DNA from: Massilia aurea
GTDB lineage: Bacteria > Pseudomonadota > Gammaproteobacteria > Burkholderiales > Burkholderiaceae_D
Assembly: GCF_024753205.1 (NCBI RefSeq)
Contig: NZ_JANUGZ010000004.1
Coordinates: 744,001-808,000 of the forward strand
Length of the DNA stretch: 64,000 bases
Direction of reading: 5' to 3'
This document shows, in pieces, positions 15,885-25,500 of the stretch; position 1 is the stretch's first letter, and the number at the start of each line of letters is the position of its first letter. The notes beneath the pieces were generated by a model. That model had not been told where the DNA came from. It saw only the letters and a list, made by a program, of their open reading frames with translations, and made no database searches. Position numbers and translations under genes: made by a program.

Positions 15885-17423
15885 ATGATTCTGCCCACCA
15901 TGCATGCCCACGACCTGATTGCCGCTACGCCGCTTGAACGCAGCGGTGAGATCCCCCTGTTTCGCCAGCTGCACGCACGGCTCAGAGACGCTATCCTGCA
16001 GGGCGCACTGGCCCCTGGCGCACGCCTGCCGGCCACACGCACGCTGTGCGTCGTGCTGGGCGTATCGCGCCAGACCGTGCTGGCTGCCTACGATCAGCTC
16101 ACTGCCGAGGGTTATCTGCGTGGCGGCGTGGGTCACGGCACGTTTGTCGACGAAGCCTTGCCGCTTGCGCGCAGGCCGCCCCGGACCGATGGCTTGCTAC
16201 GGGCATTGCCGGCACGCGGCGTGGCCATGGCCACCGCCATGGGCCGGGCGCCGTTGCGCGATGGTCCGCCGCGCGCCTTCCGCCCCAGCATGCCGGGCCT
16301 GGACCTGTTTCCGTTCGACCTGTGGCGCAAGCTCGAAGCGCGCCAGTTACGGCGCGCGCATCGTTCCGGTCCCTACCTCGGCTATGGCGCAGCCAACGGC
16401 TATGCCCCGCTGCGCGAACTGCTGTGCGCTTACCTGCGCGCTTCGCGCGGCGTCGTGTGCGAACCGGAGCAGATCGTGATCACGTCCGGTTCGCAGCAGG
16501 CCTTGTACCTGCTGTCGCAACTGCTGCTCGCGCCCGGCGACGGTGTCTGGCTCGAGTCGCCCGGCTATCAGGGCGCCAGCGCGCCGATACAAGTGGCCGG
16601 AGCGCGCCTGTGCACCGTGCCGGTGACCGACGAAGGGATGGATGTGGCATACGGCGCGCTGCATTATCCCGACGCGCGCATGGTGTTCGCCACCCCGTCG
16701 CACCAGCTGCCGCTGGGCGTGACGATGAGCCTCGCGCGCCGGCTCGAACTGCTGCGCTGGGCGACAGCCAACCGCGCCTGGGTGATCGAGGACGATTACG
16801 ACAGCGAGTACCGCTACACCGGCCCGCCGCTGGCGTCGTTGCAAAGCCTCGACCGCGCCGGTTGTGTGATCTACGTGGGAACGTTCTCGAAGGTGCTGTT
16901 TCCGGCGCTGCGGCTCGGCTACGTCGTCGCGCCGCCGGCGCTGGCTGAACCGCTCGCGCGCGCAAAAGCGCTGATCGACCGCCAGGGTGCGATCCTGCCG
17001 CAGGCGGTACTGGCCGACTTCATCGGGGAAGGCCACTTCATGCGCCACATCCGGCGCACGCGCGACGCGTATGCCGAACGACGCGCAGCGCTGATGGCGG
17101 CGCTGAGCGACCGTCTGGGCGAACGCTTGCGCTGTGGCCCGGCCGATGCGGGGCTGGATTTGTGCACGCACTTCCGGCCCGACGAGCGTGGTCGCATTCC
17201 ACTCGAAGCCCGGGTGGCGCAGGCGGCGCTTGATGCCGGCATCGAACTGCGCCCGCTCGGGTATTTTGCGAACCCCGCCGCCACGCCGGCCTGCGCGGTG
17301 GCGCCGGGGCTGTTGCTGGGGTTTTCGGCAGTGCCGCCGGCGGATATCCGGCGCGGCGTGGCGGCGCTGGCGAAGGTGATCGAAGCGCAGTGGCCGGCAG
17401 GCGCGCGCCGCGGCAAGGTATGA
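15885..17423 (+). CDS. MocR/PdxR-type transcriptional regulator (GntR HTH + aminotransferase domain)
   Basis: This encodes 512 residues from the ATG at 15885; a second ATG at 15900 is also possible. A GntR-type winged helix comes first (PLFRQLHARLRDAILQGAL, then LPATRTLCVVLGVSRQTV). A fold-type I aminotransferase domain follows, with ITSGSQQALYLLSQLLL, the IEDDYDSEYRY segment and the PLP lysine in GTFSKVLFPALRLGYV near residue 334. MocR proteins use PLP as effector or cofactor to control neighbouring genes. The divergent paiB-like gene and the palindrome between them are the obvious targets. Confidence 0.93.
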   Translation: MILPTMHAHDLIAATPLERSGEIPLFRQLHARLRDAILQGALAPGARLPATRTLCVVLGVSRQTVLAAYDQLTAEGYLRGGVGHGTFVDEALPLARRPPRTDGLLRALPARGVAMATAMGRAPLRDGPPRAFRPSMPGLDLFPFDLWRKLEARQLRRAHRSGPYLGYGAANGYAPLRELLCAYLRASRGVVCEPEQIVITSGSQQALYLLSQLLLAPGDGVWLESPGYQGASAPIQVAGARLCTVPVTDEGMDVAYGALHYPDARMVFATPSHQLPLGVTMSLARRLELLRWATANRAWVIEDDYDSEYRYTGPPLASLQSLDRAGCVIYVGTFSKVLFPALRLGYVVAPPALAEPLARAKALIDRQGAILPQAVLADFIGEGHFMRHIRRTRDAYAERRAALMAALSDRLGERLRCGPADAGLDLCTHFRPDERGRIPLEARVAQAALDAGIELRPLGYFANPAATPACAVAPGLLLGFSAVPPADIRRGVAALAKVIEAQWPAGARRGKV

Positions 17424-17451
17424 TGCCGTCAACGCTACCGAGACCCACATC

Positions 17452-17718
17452 ATGACCGATCCCGAACGTCTTTCTCCCGATAATATCAGTGCTTTGCAGG
17501 CCCGCTTCCAGGACCATTCGCGCAAGGCCCAGACCCATTATGCGGTCATGCACGAGGTGCGCCAGGTGCTTGGCAGCATTGACGCCGCCGACGCCTGGAT
17601 GACCACGCCCCAGGCTGCGCTTGGCGACAGCACGCCTGCGCAGCTGGTCGCTGCCGGCCGTGTTGATGACGTGCTGGCCTGCCTGCGCCAGATGCCGCCG
17701 CGCGGCGCCAAACGATGA
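17452..17718 (+). CDS. Stand-alone DUF2384 (Xre/MbcA/ParS toxin-binding) domain protein
   Basis: This encodes 88 residues. The C-terminal half, DAWMTTPQAALGDSTPAQL followed by VAAGRVDDVLACLRQM, matches the toxin-binding domain of Xre/MbcA/ParS antitoxins (conserved W, P, LG, TP and a G+-VL helix). The N-terminal half is helical and has no recognisable Xre HTH. Antitoxins of this type usually sit next to a RES-domain toxin; none is nearby. The gene instead overlaps tag by ATGA, so it is translationally coupled to a DNA-repair gene. A role as an antitoxin is therefore doubtful. Confidence 0.75.
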   Translation: MTDPERLSPDNISALQARFQDHSRKAQTHYAVMHEVRQVLGSIDAADAWMTTPQAALGDSTPAQLVAAGRVDDVLACLRQMPPRGAKR

Positions 17719-18278
17719 CCATCACCCGCTGCTCGTGGGCCAATATGGCCAACCCGCGCTACATCGCCTATCACGACAACGAGTGGGGCGTGCCGTGCCA
17801 CGATGAAACCACGCTGTTCGAGATGCTCAATCTCGAAGGCGCGCAGGCCGGCCTGTCGTGGGAAACCATCCTGAACAAGCGCGAGACGTACCGCGCCGCA
17901 TTCGATGGCTGGGATGCGCACAAGATTGCCGCTTACGGCGACGACAAGAAGGCCGAGCTGCTGGCCAACCCCGGCATCGTGCGCAACCGCCTCAAGGTAG
18001 CGGCAGCCATCACCAATGCGCGCGCCTACCTGGTCATGCGTGAGCAGGGCCTGACGCTCGACGCCTACCTGTGGGGCTTTGTCGATGGCGCGCCGATCGT
18101 CAATGACTGGCCGGATGGCGCCCGCCCGGCGCGCACCGACCTGTCCGACCGCCTGTCGAAAGACCTGGGCAAGCGCGGTTTCAAATTCGTTGGTTCGACC
18201 ATCGTGTATGCCTACATGCAGGGCATCGGCATGGTGGACGACCATGACCGCGACTGCATCTGTCGCACGCGGCGCTGA
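17715..18278 (+). CDS. tag: DNA-3-methyladenine glycosylase I
   Basis: Tag removes 3-methyladenine from alkylated DNA in the cytoplasm. The protein has 187 residues, the same length as E. coli Tag. It opens CSWANMANPRYIAYHDNEWG, which includes the N-terminal Cys and His zinc ligands. It then has LFEMLNLEGAQAGLSWETIL with the catalytic-region Glu. It ends with the HDRDC pattern that supplies the other His and Cys ligands. Its ATG overlaps the upstream stop, and mnmC starts 2 bases after its stop, so all three are likely one transcript. Confidence 0.96.
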   Translation: MTITRCSWANMANPRYIAYHDNEWGVPCHDETTLFEMLNLEGAQAGLSWETILNKRETYRAAFDGWDAHKIAAYGDDKKAELLANPGIVRNRLKVAAAITNARAYLVMREQGLTLDAYLWGFVDGAPIVNDWPDGARPARTDLSDRLSKDLGKRGFKFVGSTIVYAYMQGIGMVDDHDRDCICRTRR

Positions 18279-18279
18279 C

Positions 18280-19938
18280 ATGCCGATGCAGGACCACTGG
18301 CGCGGCCGCGCGCGCTACACCGTATTCGACAGCGACCATGGCGATGGCGCACGTGTCGCTGCCCTGATCGCGGCCTGGTGCGCCGACCCGCAGCGTCCGC
18401 AGCACCTGCACATCGTGGCGCTGGCGTCCGATCTGCAGCCGGGCTTTCACCGCATCCCGCAAGCAGAAGCCGGCATCACGCTGGACCTGCTGGCCGCGCC
18501 GCTCGAGAGTGCGCTGGCCGAACTCAGTGCGCACCTGGACTGCATCCGGCTGCACGACCCCGCCGGCAGCGCCTTTGCCCGGCCGCTGGCGCGCCTGACG
18601 ACGCTCGGTGCGCGCCTTGCCGCATCCGGCCTGGATGACGCGCAGAGACAAGCGCTGACGGCGCAAGGCTTCGTGTTCGAGAATAATGACAACGCGGTCT
18701 TCTCCAGCCGCAAACCGCGCCTGCCCGTCACGCCACAACCCGTCCGCCACGCGCTGGTGCTGGGGGCGGGTCTGGCCGGCTGCGCGCTGGCGGCGCGCCT
18801 GTGCGCGCGGGGTTGGCAAGTCACGCTGATCGAGCGGCATCCCGAGGTAGCGCTGGAAGCGTCGGGCAACCTGGCCGGCATCTTCATGCCGCTGCTCTCG
18901 CGCGACGACAACGTCCCGACCCGCCTGACGCGCGCCGCCTACCTGTACGCGCTGCGCCTGTGGGAGCAGCTGGGCGGCGTCGGCCAGGCCTTTGACGGCG
19001 CTGCCTGCGGCGTGCTGCAACTGGCGCGCGACGCCGATCACGCCGCAGTCTCGCGCGCCATCGCGAACGATGGCAGCGTCCCGCCGGATTTCGCGCGCTG
19101 GCTCGAATCTCCGCAGGCCGAGGCCTTGCTTGGCCTGCCGGCACCGGACGGCGGCTGGCTGTTCCCGCAAGGCGGCTGGGCGCGCCCGGGCAGCGTCTGC
19201 GAGGCGCTGCTGGCCTCGTGCGGCGCGCGCCTGACGCGCTGCTTTGGCGCCGGTGACGTAACGCTGGAGCGAGAAGGCGACACCTGGCTGGCGCGCTCGC
19301 CCGATGGCGCCGTGCTGGCCACGGCGCCATCGGCGGTCCTGGCCAGCGGCGCCGGCGCGCGCCGCATGGCGCTCACCGCCGATCTGCCGCTGCAGGCCCT
19401 GCGCGGCCAGGTCACGCATCTGCCGCCGGGGGCGGCGCCGCAGTTGCCGCTGGTGCTGTGCCGCGAAGCCTATCTGACGCCGTCCGCGCAGGGCGTGCTG
19501 TGCGCCGGGGCGACCTATGACCTCGATGCCGATCCCGCGCTGCGCGCCAGCAGCCAGCTGGAAAACGTGACGCGCCTGCGCGCGCTGGTGTCCGATCCGC
19601 ACGCGGCTGACGACGCGCCACTGGCGGGGCGCGTGGGGTTTCGCTGCGTGGCGCCGGACCGCCTGCCACTTGTGGGCCGCCTGCCTGATATCGCCGCCGC
19701 CGGCAGCACCGAGCGCCTGCGCGACGTGCCGCGCCATCCGGAGCTGTATGGCCTTCTGGGCTATGCCTCGCGTGGCCTGATCTGGGCGCCGCTGGCGGCC
19801 GAGCTGTTGGCGGCGCAGCTGGAAGGCGAGCCGCTGCCGCTGGAGATGACGCTGGTCGATGCGCTCGATCCGGCCCGCTTCGTGCTGCGCGCTCGCCGTG
19901 GCGCCCGGCAGCCGGCCAGCAGCGCGGGAGACCTTTAG
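18280..19938 (+). CDS. mnmC: MnmC-type tRNA-modification oxidoreductase with degenerate methyltransferase half
   Basis: This encodes 552 residues, against about 670 for E. coli MnmC. The C-terminal FAD oxidoreductase domain starts near residue 150 with ALVLGAGLAGCALAARL (Rossmann motif) and IERHPEVALEASGNLAGIFMP. It then has ALRGQVTHLP and GRVGFRCVAPDRLPLVG. That half converts cmnm5s2U34 to nm5s2U34 in tRNA. The N-terminal 140 residues align in order with the MnmC methyltransferase domain, but the expected SAM motif (GFGTGLNF) is replaced by HGDGARVA and the DGFAP segment is missing. The methyltransferase step is probably lost. The start is fixed by the tag stop 2 bases upstream. Confidence 0.9.
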   Translation: MPMQDHWRGRARYTVFDSDHGDGARVAALIAAWCADPQRPQHLHIVALASDLQPGFHRIPQAEAGITLDLLAAPLESALAELSAHLDCIRLHDPAGSAFARPLARLTTLGARLAASGLDDAQRQALTAQGFVFENNDNAVFSSRKPRLPVTPQPVRHALVLGAGLAGCALAARLCARGWQVTLIERHPEVALEASGNLAGIFMPLLSRDDNVPTRLTRAAYLYALRLWEQLGGVGQAFDGAACGVLQLARDADHAAVSRAIANDGSVPPDFARWLESPQAEALLGLPAPDGGWLFPQGGWARPGSVCEALLASCGARLTRCFGAGDVTLEREGDTWLARSPDGAVLATAPSAVLASGAGARRMALTADLPLQALRGQVTHLPPGAAPQLPLVLCREAYLTPSAQGVLCAGATYDLDADPALRASSQLENVTRLRALVSDPHAADDAPLAGRVGFRCVAPDRLPLVGRLPDIAAAGSTERLRDVPRHPELYGLLGYASRGLIWAPLAAELLAAQLEGEPLPLEMTLVDALDPARFVLRARRGARQPASSAGDL

Positions 19939-20001
19939 CTGTTGTGTTGTCGCAAATGTGCGCTCATCCGGGACAATCGCGTCCAGACTGTGCGGGTCGA
20001 G

Positions 20002-20018
20002 CCGGTATAATTTACCGG
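20002..20018. promoter_or_regulatory. Palindrome over a consensus -10 upstream of the kinase-REC/TPR operon
   Basis: CCGGTA and TACCGG flank a 5-base centre, and the left arm merges into a perfect TATAAT (20006-20011). A repressor bound here would block the promoter. No clear -35 is visible. Confidence 0.45.
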
Positions 20019-20054
20019 TAGCAACTATTAACCGCCGAAGGAGGCTGGTCCGCG

Positions 20055-20756
20055 ATGGAAGATGCACCACATTCGCCCGAGCTGTTCCTGTTTCTCGCGG
20101 TGACTGCTCACGATATGAAGAACTCGATCAGCGTGCTGTCCGGTACGCTCGAGCGGCTGCTCGACGGCGCCACGCCCGAAACCGAGAAAGCGTATGGCCA
20201 GATGGGGCAGATGCTGTACCAGACGCGCCGCCTGAACGACAACCTGATGCAGCTCCTCGCGCTCTACAAGCAGGTCGGCAAGCCCGGCTACCCGTTCGAT
20301 GCGCAGCCGCTCGAAGTCGGGCAGGTCGTCGAGCAGGTCGTGGCGCTGTCGCGCGTGCTGCTCGACTCGCGCGGCATCCGGCTCGAACTCGATGTCGACT
20401 CTGACCTGATTGCCCACGTCGACGAAGACCTGATCGTCGGCGTCGTCTCGCATGCGGTCAACAACGCGCTGCACTACACGCGCGACCGCATCCTGCTGGC
20501 TGCGCGCGACGTCGATGGCCAGTTAGAAATCCGTGTCGAAGACAATGGCGCCGGTTTTCCGCCAGGCCTGCTGGCGGCAGGCGCGCCCGCGAGCGGTGAC
20601 ATCGGCGTCAACTTCGCCACCAACAGCGCGGGCCTGGGCCTGTATTTTTCGAGCGAGGTGGCGCGCATGCATCACCATCGCGGGCGCCATGGCGCCGTAC
20701 GGCTCGAGAACGGCGGCCAGCTGGGCGGCGGCTGCTTCATCCTGACGCTGCCATGA
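20055..20756 (+). CDS. Sensorless soluble histidine kinase
   Basis: This encodes 233 residues, starting after AAGGAGG. The protein has no membrane segment and almost nothing before its H-box: LAVTAHDMKNSISVLSG places the phospho-acceptor His at residue 19. The ATPase domain follows with NNALHYTRD, DNGAGFPPGLL and GLGLYFSSEVARMH. It therefore lacks its own sensor domain and must take input from another protein or from the partner encoded next. Its stop overlaps the start of the REC-TPR gene in ATGA, so the two are made together and probably form a dedicated pair in the cytoplasm. Confidence 0.9.
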   Translation: MEDAPHSPELFLFLAVTAHDMKNSISVLSGTLERLLDGATPETEKAYGQMGQMLYQTRRLNDNLMQLLALYKQVGKPGYPFDAQPLEVGQVVEQVVALSRVLLDSRGIRLELDVDSDLIAHVDEDLIVGVVSHAVNNALHYTRDRILLAARDVDGQLEIRVEDNGAGFPPGLLAAGAPASGDIGVNFATNSAGLGLYFSSEVARMHHHRGRHGAVRLENGGQLGGGCFILTLP

Positions 20757-22555
20757 CCATGCCTGCTGCGCTGGTGCAGACACCCGCCACACCGCCGGCC
20801 GCGCCCGCGCTGCCCAAGGTCCTCGAGCAGATCGACTGGGCCGGCAAGCACTACCTGATCGTCGACGACTTTGCCGGGATCCGCCAGCTACTGCGCGAAA
20901 GCCTGCGCAGCCTGGGTGCGCGCAATATCGACCAGGCCTCGAGCGGTGGCGAAGCCATGAGCCTCCTGACCAAGACGCGCTACGACGTCGTGCTGTGCGA
21001 TTACAACCTGGGCGAGGGCAAGAACGGCCAGCAGGTGCTGGAAGAAGCGCGCATCCGCCAGTTGCTGCTGCCGTCGAGCGTGTTCGTCATGGTCTCGGCC
21101 GAAAAGAGCGTCGAATCGGTGATGGGCGCGGCCGAGCACCAGCCGGACGCCTATCTGGTCAAGCCGATCACCGAAGGCGTGCTGCTGTCGCGCCTGAACC
21201 GCGTGTGGCGCCGCAAGCAGATCTTCCGCCTGATCGACCAGGCCTTCATGGAAAAGGATTACCTGCGCGCCGCGACCCTGTGCGACGAGCAGATCGCCGC
21301 CAACCGCGTGCACGTGATCGAGCTGCTGCGCATGAAGGCGCGCATGCTCGAGCGCAGCGGCCAGCCGGCGCTGGCGCGCGCGGTGTACGAGCAGGTGCTG
21401 GGTCAGCGCGAGTACCACTGGGCCCGCGCCGGTCTGGGCAAGATCCGCCTGGCCGATGGCGACTTCGAGCAGGCGCGCCAGATGTTCCAGACCGTGATCG
21501 CCGAGAACCGCCACTACATCGATGCCTATGACCAGCTGGCCCAGGCCTATCAGGGCCTGGGGCGGCACGACGAAGCCGCCGCGATCCTGGAACGCGCGGC
21601 CAAGCTCTCGCCCAACTCGGTGCCGCGCCAGCGCAACCTGGGCCAGGCCGCGCTCAAGCTGGGCAACGTCGTGCTGGCCGAAAAGGCGTTTCGCAAGTGC
21701 CTCGTGATCGGTGAATACTCGATCCGCAAGACGCCCGACGCCTACCTTGGCCTGGCGCGCGTGTGCGGCCTGAAAAACAATACCAAGGATGCGCTGCAAC
21801 TGCTGCAACTGGCCCAGCGCGACTTCGGCGGCGACTACGACGACATGGCGCTGCGCGCCAAGATCACCGAAGGCCTGATCCACCACGAGAGCGGCGACTA
21901 CCGCAACGCGCGCCGCGCCGGCGACGAGCTCGAAGTGATGCTGGGTGAGGACCCCAAGCGCCCCGGCACGGCAATCTGCATCGAGATGGCGATCCTGCTG
22001 TTTGCCGTGGGCGTGAAGGACACGCCGGGTGAGGTGCTGGCCCACGTGGTGCGCAACAACCACGACAACAACCTGCTGCAGGACGAGGTCCAGGCCATCT
22101 TCGACAAGGCGCGCCTGAGCGAAGAGGGCGCGGCCATCATCCGCGCCGCGCGCAAGGAAGCGGTGGATCTGATGAACCAGGGCGTCGTGCTGTGGAAGAG
22201 CGGGAAGCTGCCCGACGCCGTCAAGTGGATGCGCATGGCGCGCGAACGGGTGCCGGACAATGTGCGGGTGCTGTTCAACGCGGTGCAGATTTCGATCTCG
22301 CACATGCAGCAGGAAGGCTATGACGAGGAACTCGACACCGAGGCGCGCATGGTGCTCGAACATGTCGACAAGCTGCAGCCAGGGCAGCAGCGCTTCGCGC
22401 AGCTGATGGAACAGTTGCGTGGTTTGCAGCCAAAGGCCGATCCGGCGGCGCCGCCTGTGCCCGTGGATGCGGCCGACCAGAAAGAAGCCGTGGCCGATGT
22501 GTCGCCCGAACCAGCTCCGGTGGCCAAGCCAACGCACAGCAACCGCTTCTCCTAG
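20753..22555 (+). CDS. Response regulator with C-terminal TPR domain
   Basis: This encodes 600 residues. A REC domain occupies about 25-150: YLIVDDFAGIRQLLRESL with the acidic pocket, phospho-acceptor Asp near residue 83 in VVLCDYNLGEGKNG, and YLVKPITEGVLLSRL with the conserved Lys. From about 165 to 490 it has repeated TPR-like helix pairs (for example RQMFQTVIAENRHYIDAYDQ and AAILERAAKLSPNSVPRQRN). The tail is Ala/Pro-rich. There is no DNA-binding or enzyme domain, so output is presumably by protein-protein contact. It is coupled to the sensorless kinase upstream. Its last 4 bases (CTAG) overlap the stop of the convergent patatin gene. Confidence 0.92.
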   Translation: MTMPAALVQTPATPPAAPALPKVLEQIDWAGKHYLIVDDFAGIRQLLRESLRSLGARNIDQASSGGEAMSLLTKTRYDVVLCDYNLGEGKNGQQVLEEARIRQLLLPSSVFVMVSAEKSVESVMGAAEHQPDAYLVKPITEGVLLSRLNRVWRRKQIFRLIDQAFMEKDYLRAATLCDEQIAANRVHVIELLRMKARMLERSGQPALARAVYEQVLGQREYHWARAGLGKIRLADGDFEQARQMFQTVIAENRHYIDAYDQLAQAYQGLGRHDEAAAILERAAKLSPNSVPRQRNLGQAALKLGNVVLAEKAFRKCLVIGEYSIRKTPDAYLGLARVCGLKNNTKDALQLLQLAQRDFGGDYDDMALRAKITEGLIHHESGDYRNARRAGDELEVMLGEDPKRPGTAICIEMAILLFAVGVKDTPGEVLAHVVRNNHDNNLLQDEVQAIFDKARLSEEGAAIIRAARKEAVDLMNQGVVLWKSGKLPDAVKWMRMARERVPDNVRVLFNAVQISISHMQQEGYDEELDTEARMVLEHVDKLQPGQQRFAQLMEQLRGLQPKADPAAPPVPVDAADQKEAVADVSPEPAPVAKPTHSNRFS

Positions 22556-25500
22556 CGCGCCGGCCCGTGCCTGCGCAGTAATTCCGCGCACAGCTTCCCG
22601 ATATCACAGCCGCCATCGGCCAGCGCTGCCGCCTGCGCTGCGTCAGCGAGCGCACCCGCCAGCACGTGTTCGCCCAGCGCGCGGTAGCTCTCGAAGCGCG
22701 CTTCATCGAACCAGCCGTCGGCCAGGCTCTCGTGCGGGTAGTCGGGATGCAGCTTGCGGTAATTGAGCAGGTCGGCGTTTTCAGTCCCGACGATGGCCGG
22801 CTTAACGTACAGGATGACGCCATCGCCGGCAGCACCGTCGGCCTGGCTGTAGCGGATGCTGCCGGCGGCGCAGCTGGCGCTGCACATGCCGCTGGCCGGC
22901 GCGATGGCAAGGCGCGCCACATCCAGGTCGATCCGCACATGCAGCTCGGTGGCGCAGCGCCGGATCGCGTTGCCCAGGTCTTCGAAGGCGTGTTCGCGGT
23001 CGCTGCCGACGTCCACCGCGATCACCAGGCGGCAGCGGCGCCGCACCAGTTCATAGATGCCCAGGTTGTCGAAGTGGCCGCCATCGCTCAGGTGCACATA
23101 GCCGGCGTCGGCATCGAGCTGGCCGAACAGCTCGGCCAACAGGCTGAACAGGCCAATGGGCGGCGATGAACTGGTCCAGGTCGGGCGCGCCGGATTCGGG
23201 CACCAGCGCCCCGGGCGCACATTGAACATCGTCATCAGGAAATTCAGCGGCGCCGACCAGTGCGCGCCCATGTGCGGACTGGCCGCGGCGCCCGACAACG
23301 CCACTGCCATCCCAAGGCGCACGCCAGCGTCGTCGTCCAGCCCGACGCCAGCGTGCGCTGCGTAGGCGGCGGTGGGGCGATAACAACCGGTACCGCCAGG
23401 CCCCCCTTGCTCATAGCCGCACCAGCGCGGCGTGAACGCGAACGACGCGGTGCGCCGCGTCTGCCATGCCAGTTCTTCGCCATCCACCAGGTTCAGCGCG
23501 GTGTTGACGATCGGGTACGGGCGCGCGTTTTTGAGCTCGGCGAGCAGGATGTCGTCGCCCGGATCGAAGCCGGTGAACGGGTGGGGCCGGCGCGCGCGGT
23601 TGGCGGCGCCGAACCAGGCGCGCACGACGCGGTTCCGGTACAGCATGTAGAGCGAAAACTTGTTGATGTCGACGCGCCAGCCGAGTACCAGCGCCGCCCC
23701 GAGAAAGCAGGCAAAGGCCACCAGCAGCGTGCTGCCCCGGGTCGCCAGCGTGGCGGCGGCGTGCGCCTGAAATACGCAGGCGAGCGTCGCATGCGGGCAG
23801 TGCAGGTGCGGGCGCGCCACCGTCAGCTGCACCAGGCTGCCGAGCAGCGCGAAGATCCCGACCGTAAACACGTACGGCGCGAGGCGCGCCACCAGTTCGA
23901 GCTTCGGGTCGCGCGCGGCGCGGGCCCCGGTGGCGCCGCCGCTGCCGGCCTTCAGGCCGAAGGCGGTCATCGCCAGCCAGCCGACCAGCGTGCCCAGGTT
24001 GGACCACGGCGCGTAGGTGAGCCAGGCCCAGTGCAGCAGCGGCGCAAGGAAGAAGCACACGCCGTGCACGGCCAGCCAGCCGAGCGCGAAGATCGCCGTC
24101 CATGCGCCCTGGCGGCTCCACCATTCACGGCTCGCGTCGCTGTACTGGCGGCCGACCAGGCCGATCATCAGGTTCATCGTGACGGCAAACAGCGCCATCA
24201 TCGCTGGCATGCCGAAGGTGGCCAGTGCGATGGCGTTGTTGACCAGCGGATGCGCACCCGGCGCCGGTAGCAGCGCCAGCGCGCACAGCAGCAGCACGGT
24301 GCCCAACGTGAGCGCGCCCATCGCGCAGGCAAAGTGCGACAGGCCTTCGCCCAGTTCCGCGCGCGTCAGGTCGCGCAGCGGCGGGTCGGCGCGCAGGCGC
24401 GTGTACATGACCAGCCACAGCGCAAGTAGCAGCACCAGCGCGACAAAGCCGCACAGCCACCACGACAGCTGGGCGCCGCCGTCCGGCAGCCACGCCAGCA
24501 TCGCCGGTGCGAAGGTGCGCGTAGCCTCGAGCACGACCAGCAGCACCGCCAGGCCACCGGCGCCGCAGACGGTGTAGCCCGCGCCCCGGTACGAACTGGC
24601 GCGGTCGTGCGCCAGGTACCAGCCGCAGGCCCAGACAATAAAGTAGACCACGCCCGGCGCCAGCAGCCACTGCGGCCGGTCGGCCAGTTGCGGCGGCAGC
24701 AGTGTCGCCGGCGTCGCGCCGCCGTGGCGCCATACAGCGAGACTGCCGAGAAAGCCCGCCAGCAGCAGCGGCAGGTTGATGCACCAGAGTACCGCGCCCT
24801 GCGACAGCGGAAAGCGGCGCCGGCCGCGCGAACTTGCCGGCTTGCTGGAAATCGACAACGCGATGCAGAACACGGCAAACAAGAACAGCAGCACGCCCGC
24901 GATCCAGGCGGCGTCGCCCAGGCGCGTCCATGGTCCGCCAGGTCCCACGACCCGGTGCACGCCCCAGACGGCAAAGCGCGGCAGCAGCAGCAGGGCGCAC
25001 AGCCAGGCTACCAGCATCGTCAGGTTCAGGCCCGTGTTGCGCACATAGATGCCGAGCAGCGTCCAGGTGTCGGCGCTGAACATGCCGCCCTGCGGCGACA
25101 GGTAATTGCTGTACTGGCGCAGGAAGCGCAGCTCGGGCGCCTCCCCCCTGCCAGCGGGCGGCGCGAGGAGGGCTTCGACTTCGTGGATGTCGTTGCCATG
25201 CGCGTGCAGGCAGCGCGCCAGCCAGCCGCCGACAAATCCGCCGCCGGACACGGTGGACAGGTAATCGATCCGGCCCAGCAAGCGGCAGCGCGCCAGCGCC
25301 TGCAGCGCGCCCAGCCCGAACGTGGCGCTGCGTACGCCGCCGCCCGACAGGGCCAGGCCGGTGAGCATGCCGCTGTGGGCGCGGGCGCGCAGGCGTGCGC
25401 GGTCGGGCGGCACGCCGGCGTCGAGTGCCTCGCTGCTGGCGGGGCGCAGCAGATCGAGTTCGTCGCGCAGCACTTCGCCGAACAGCAGGCCGGCGTCGAG

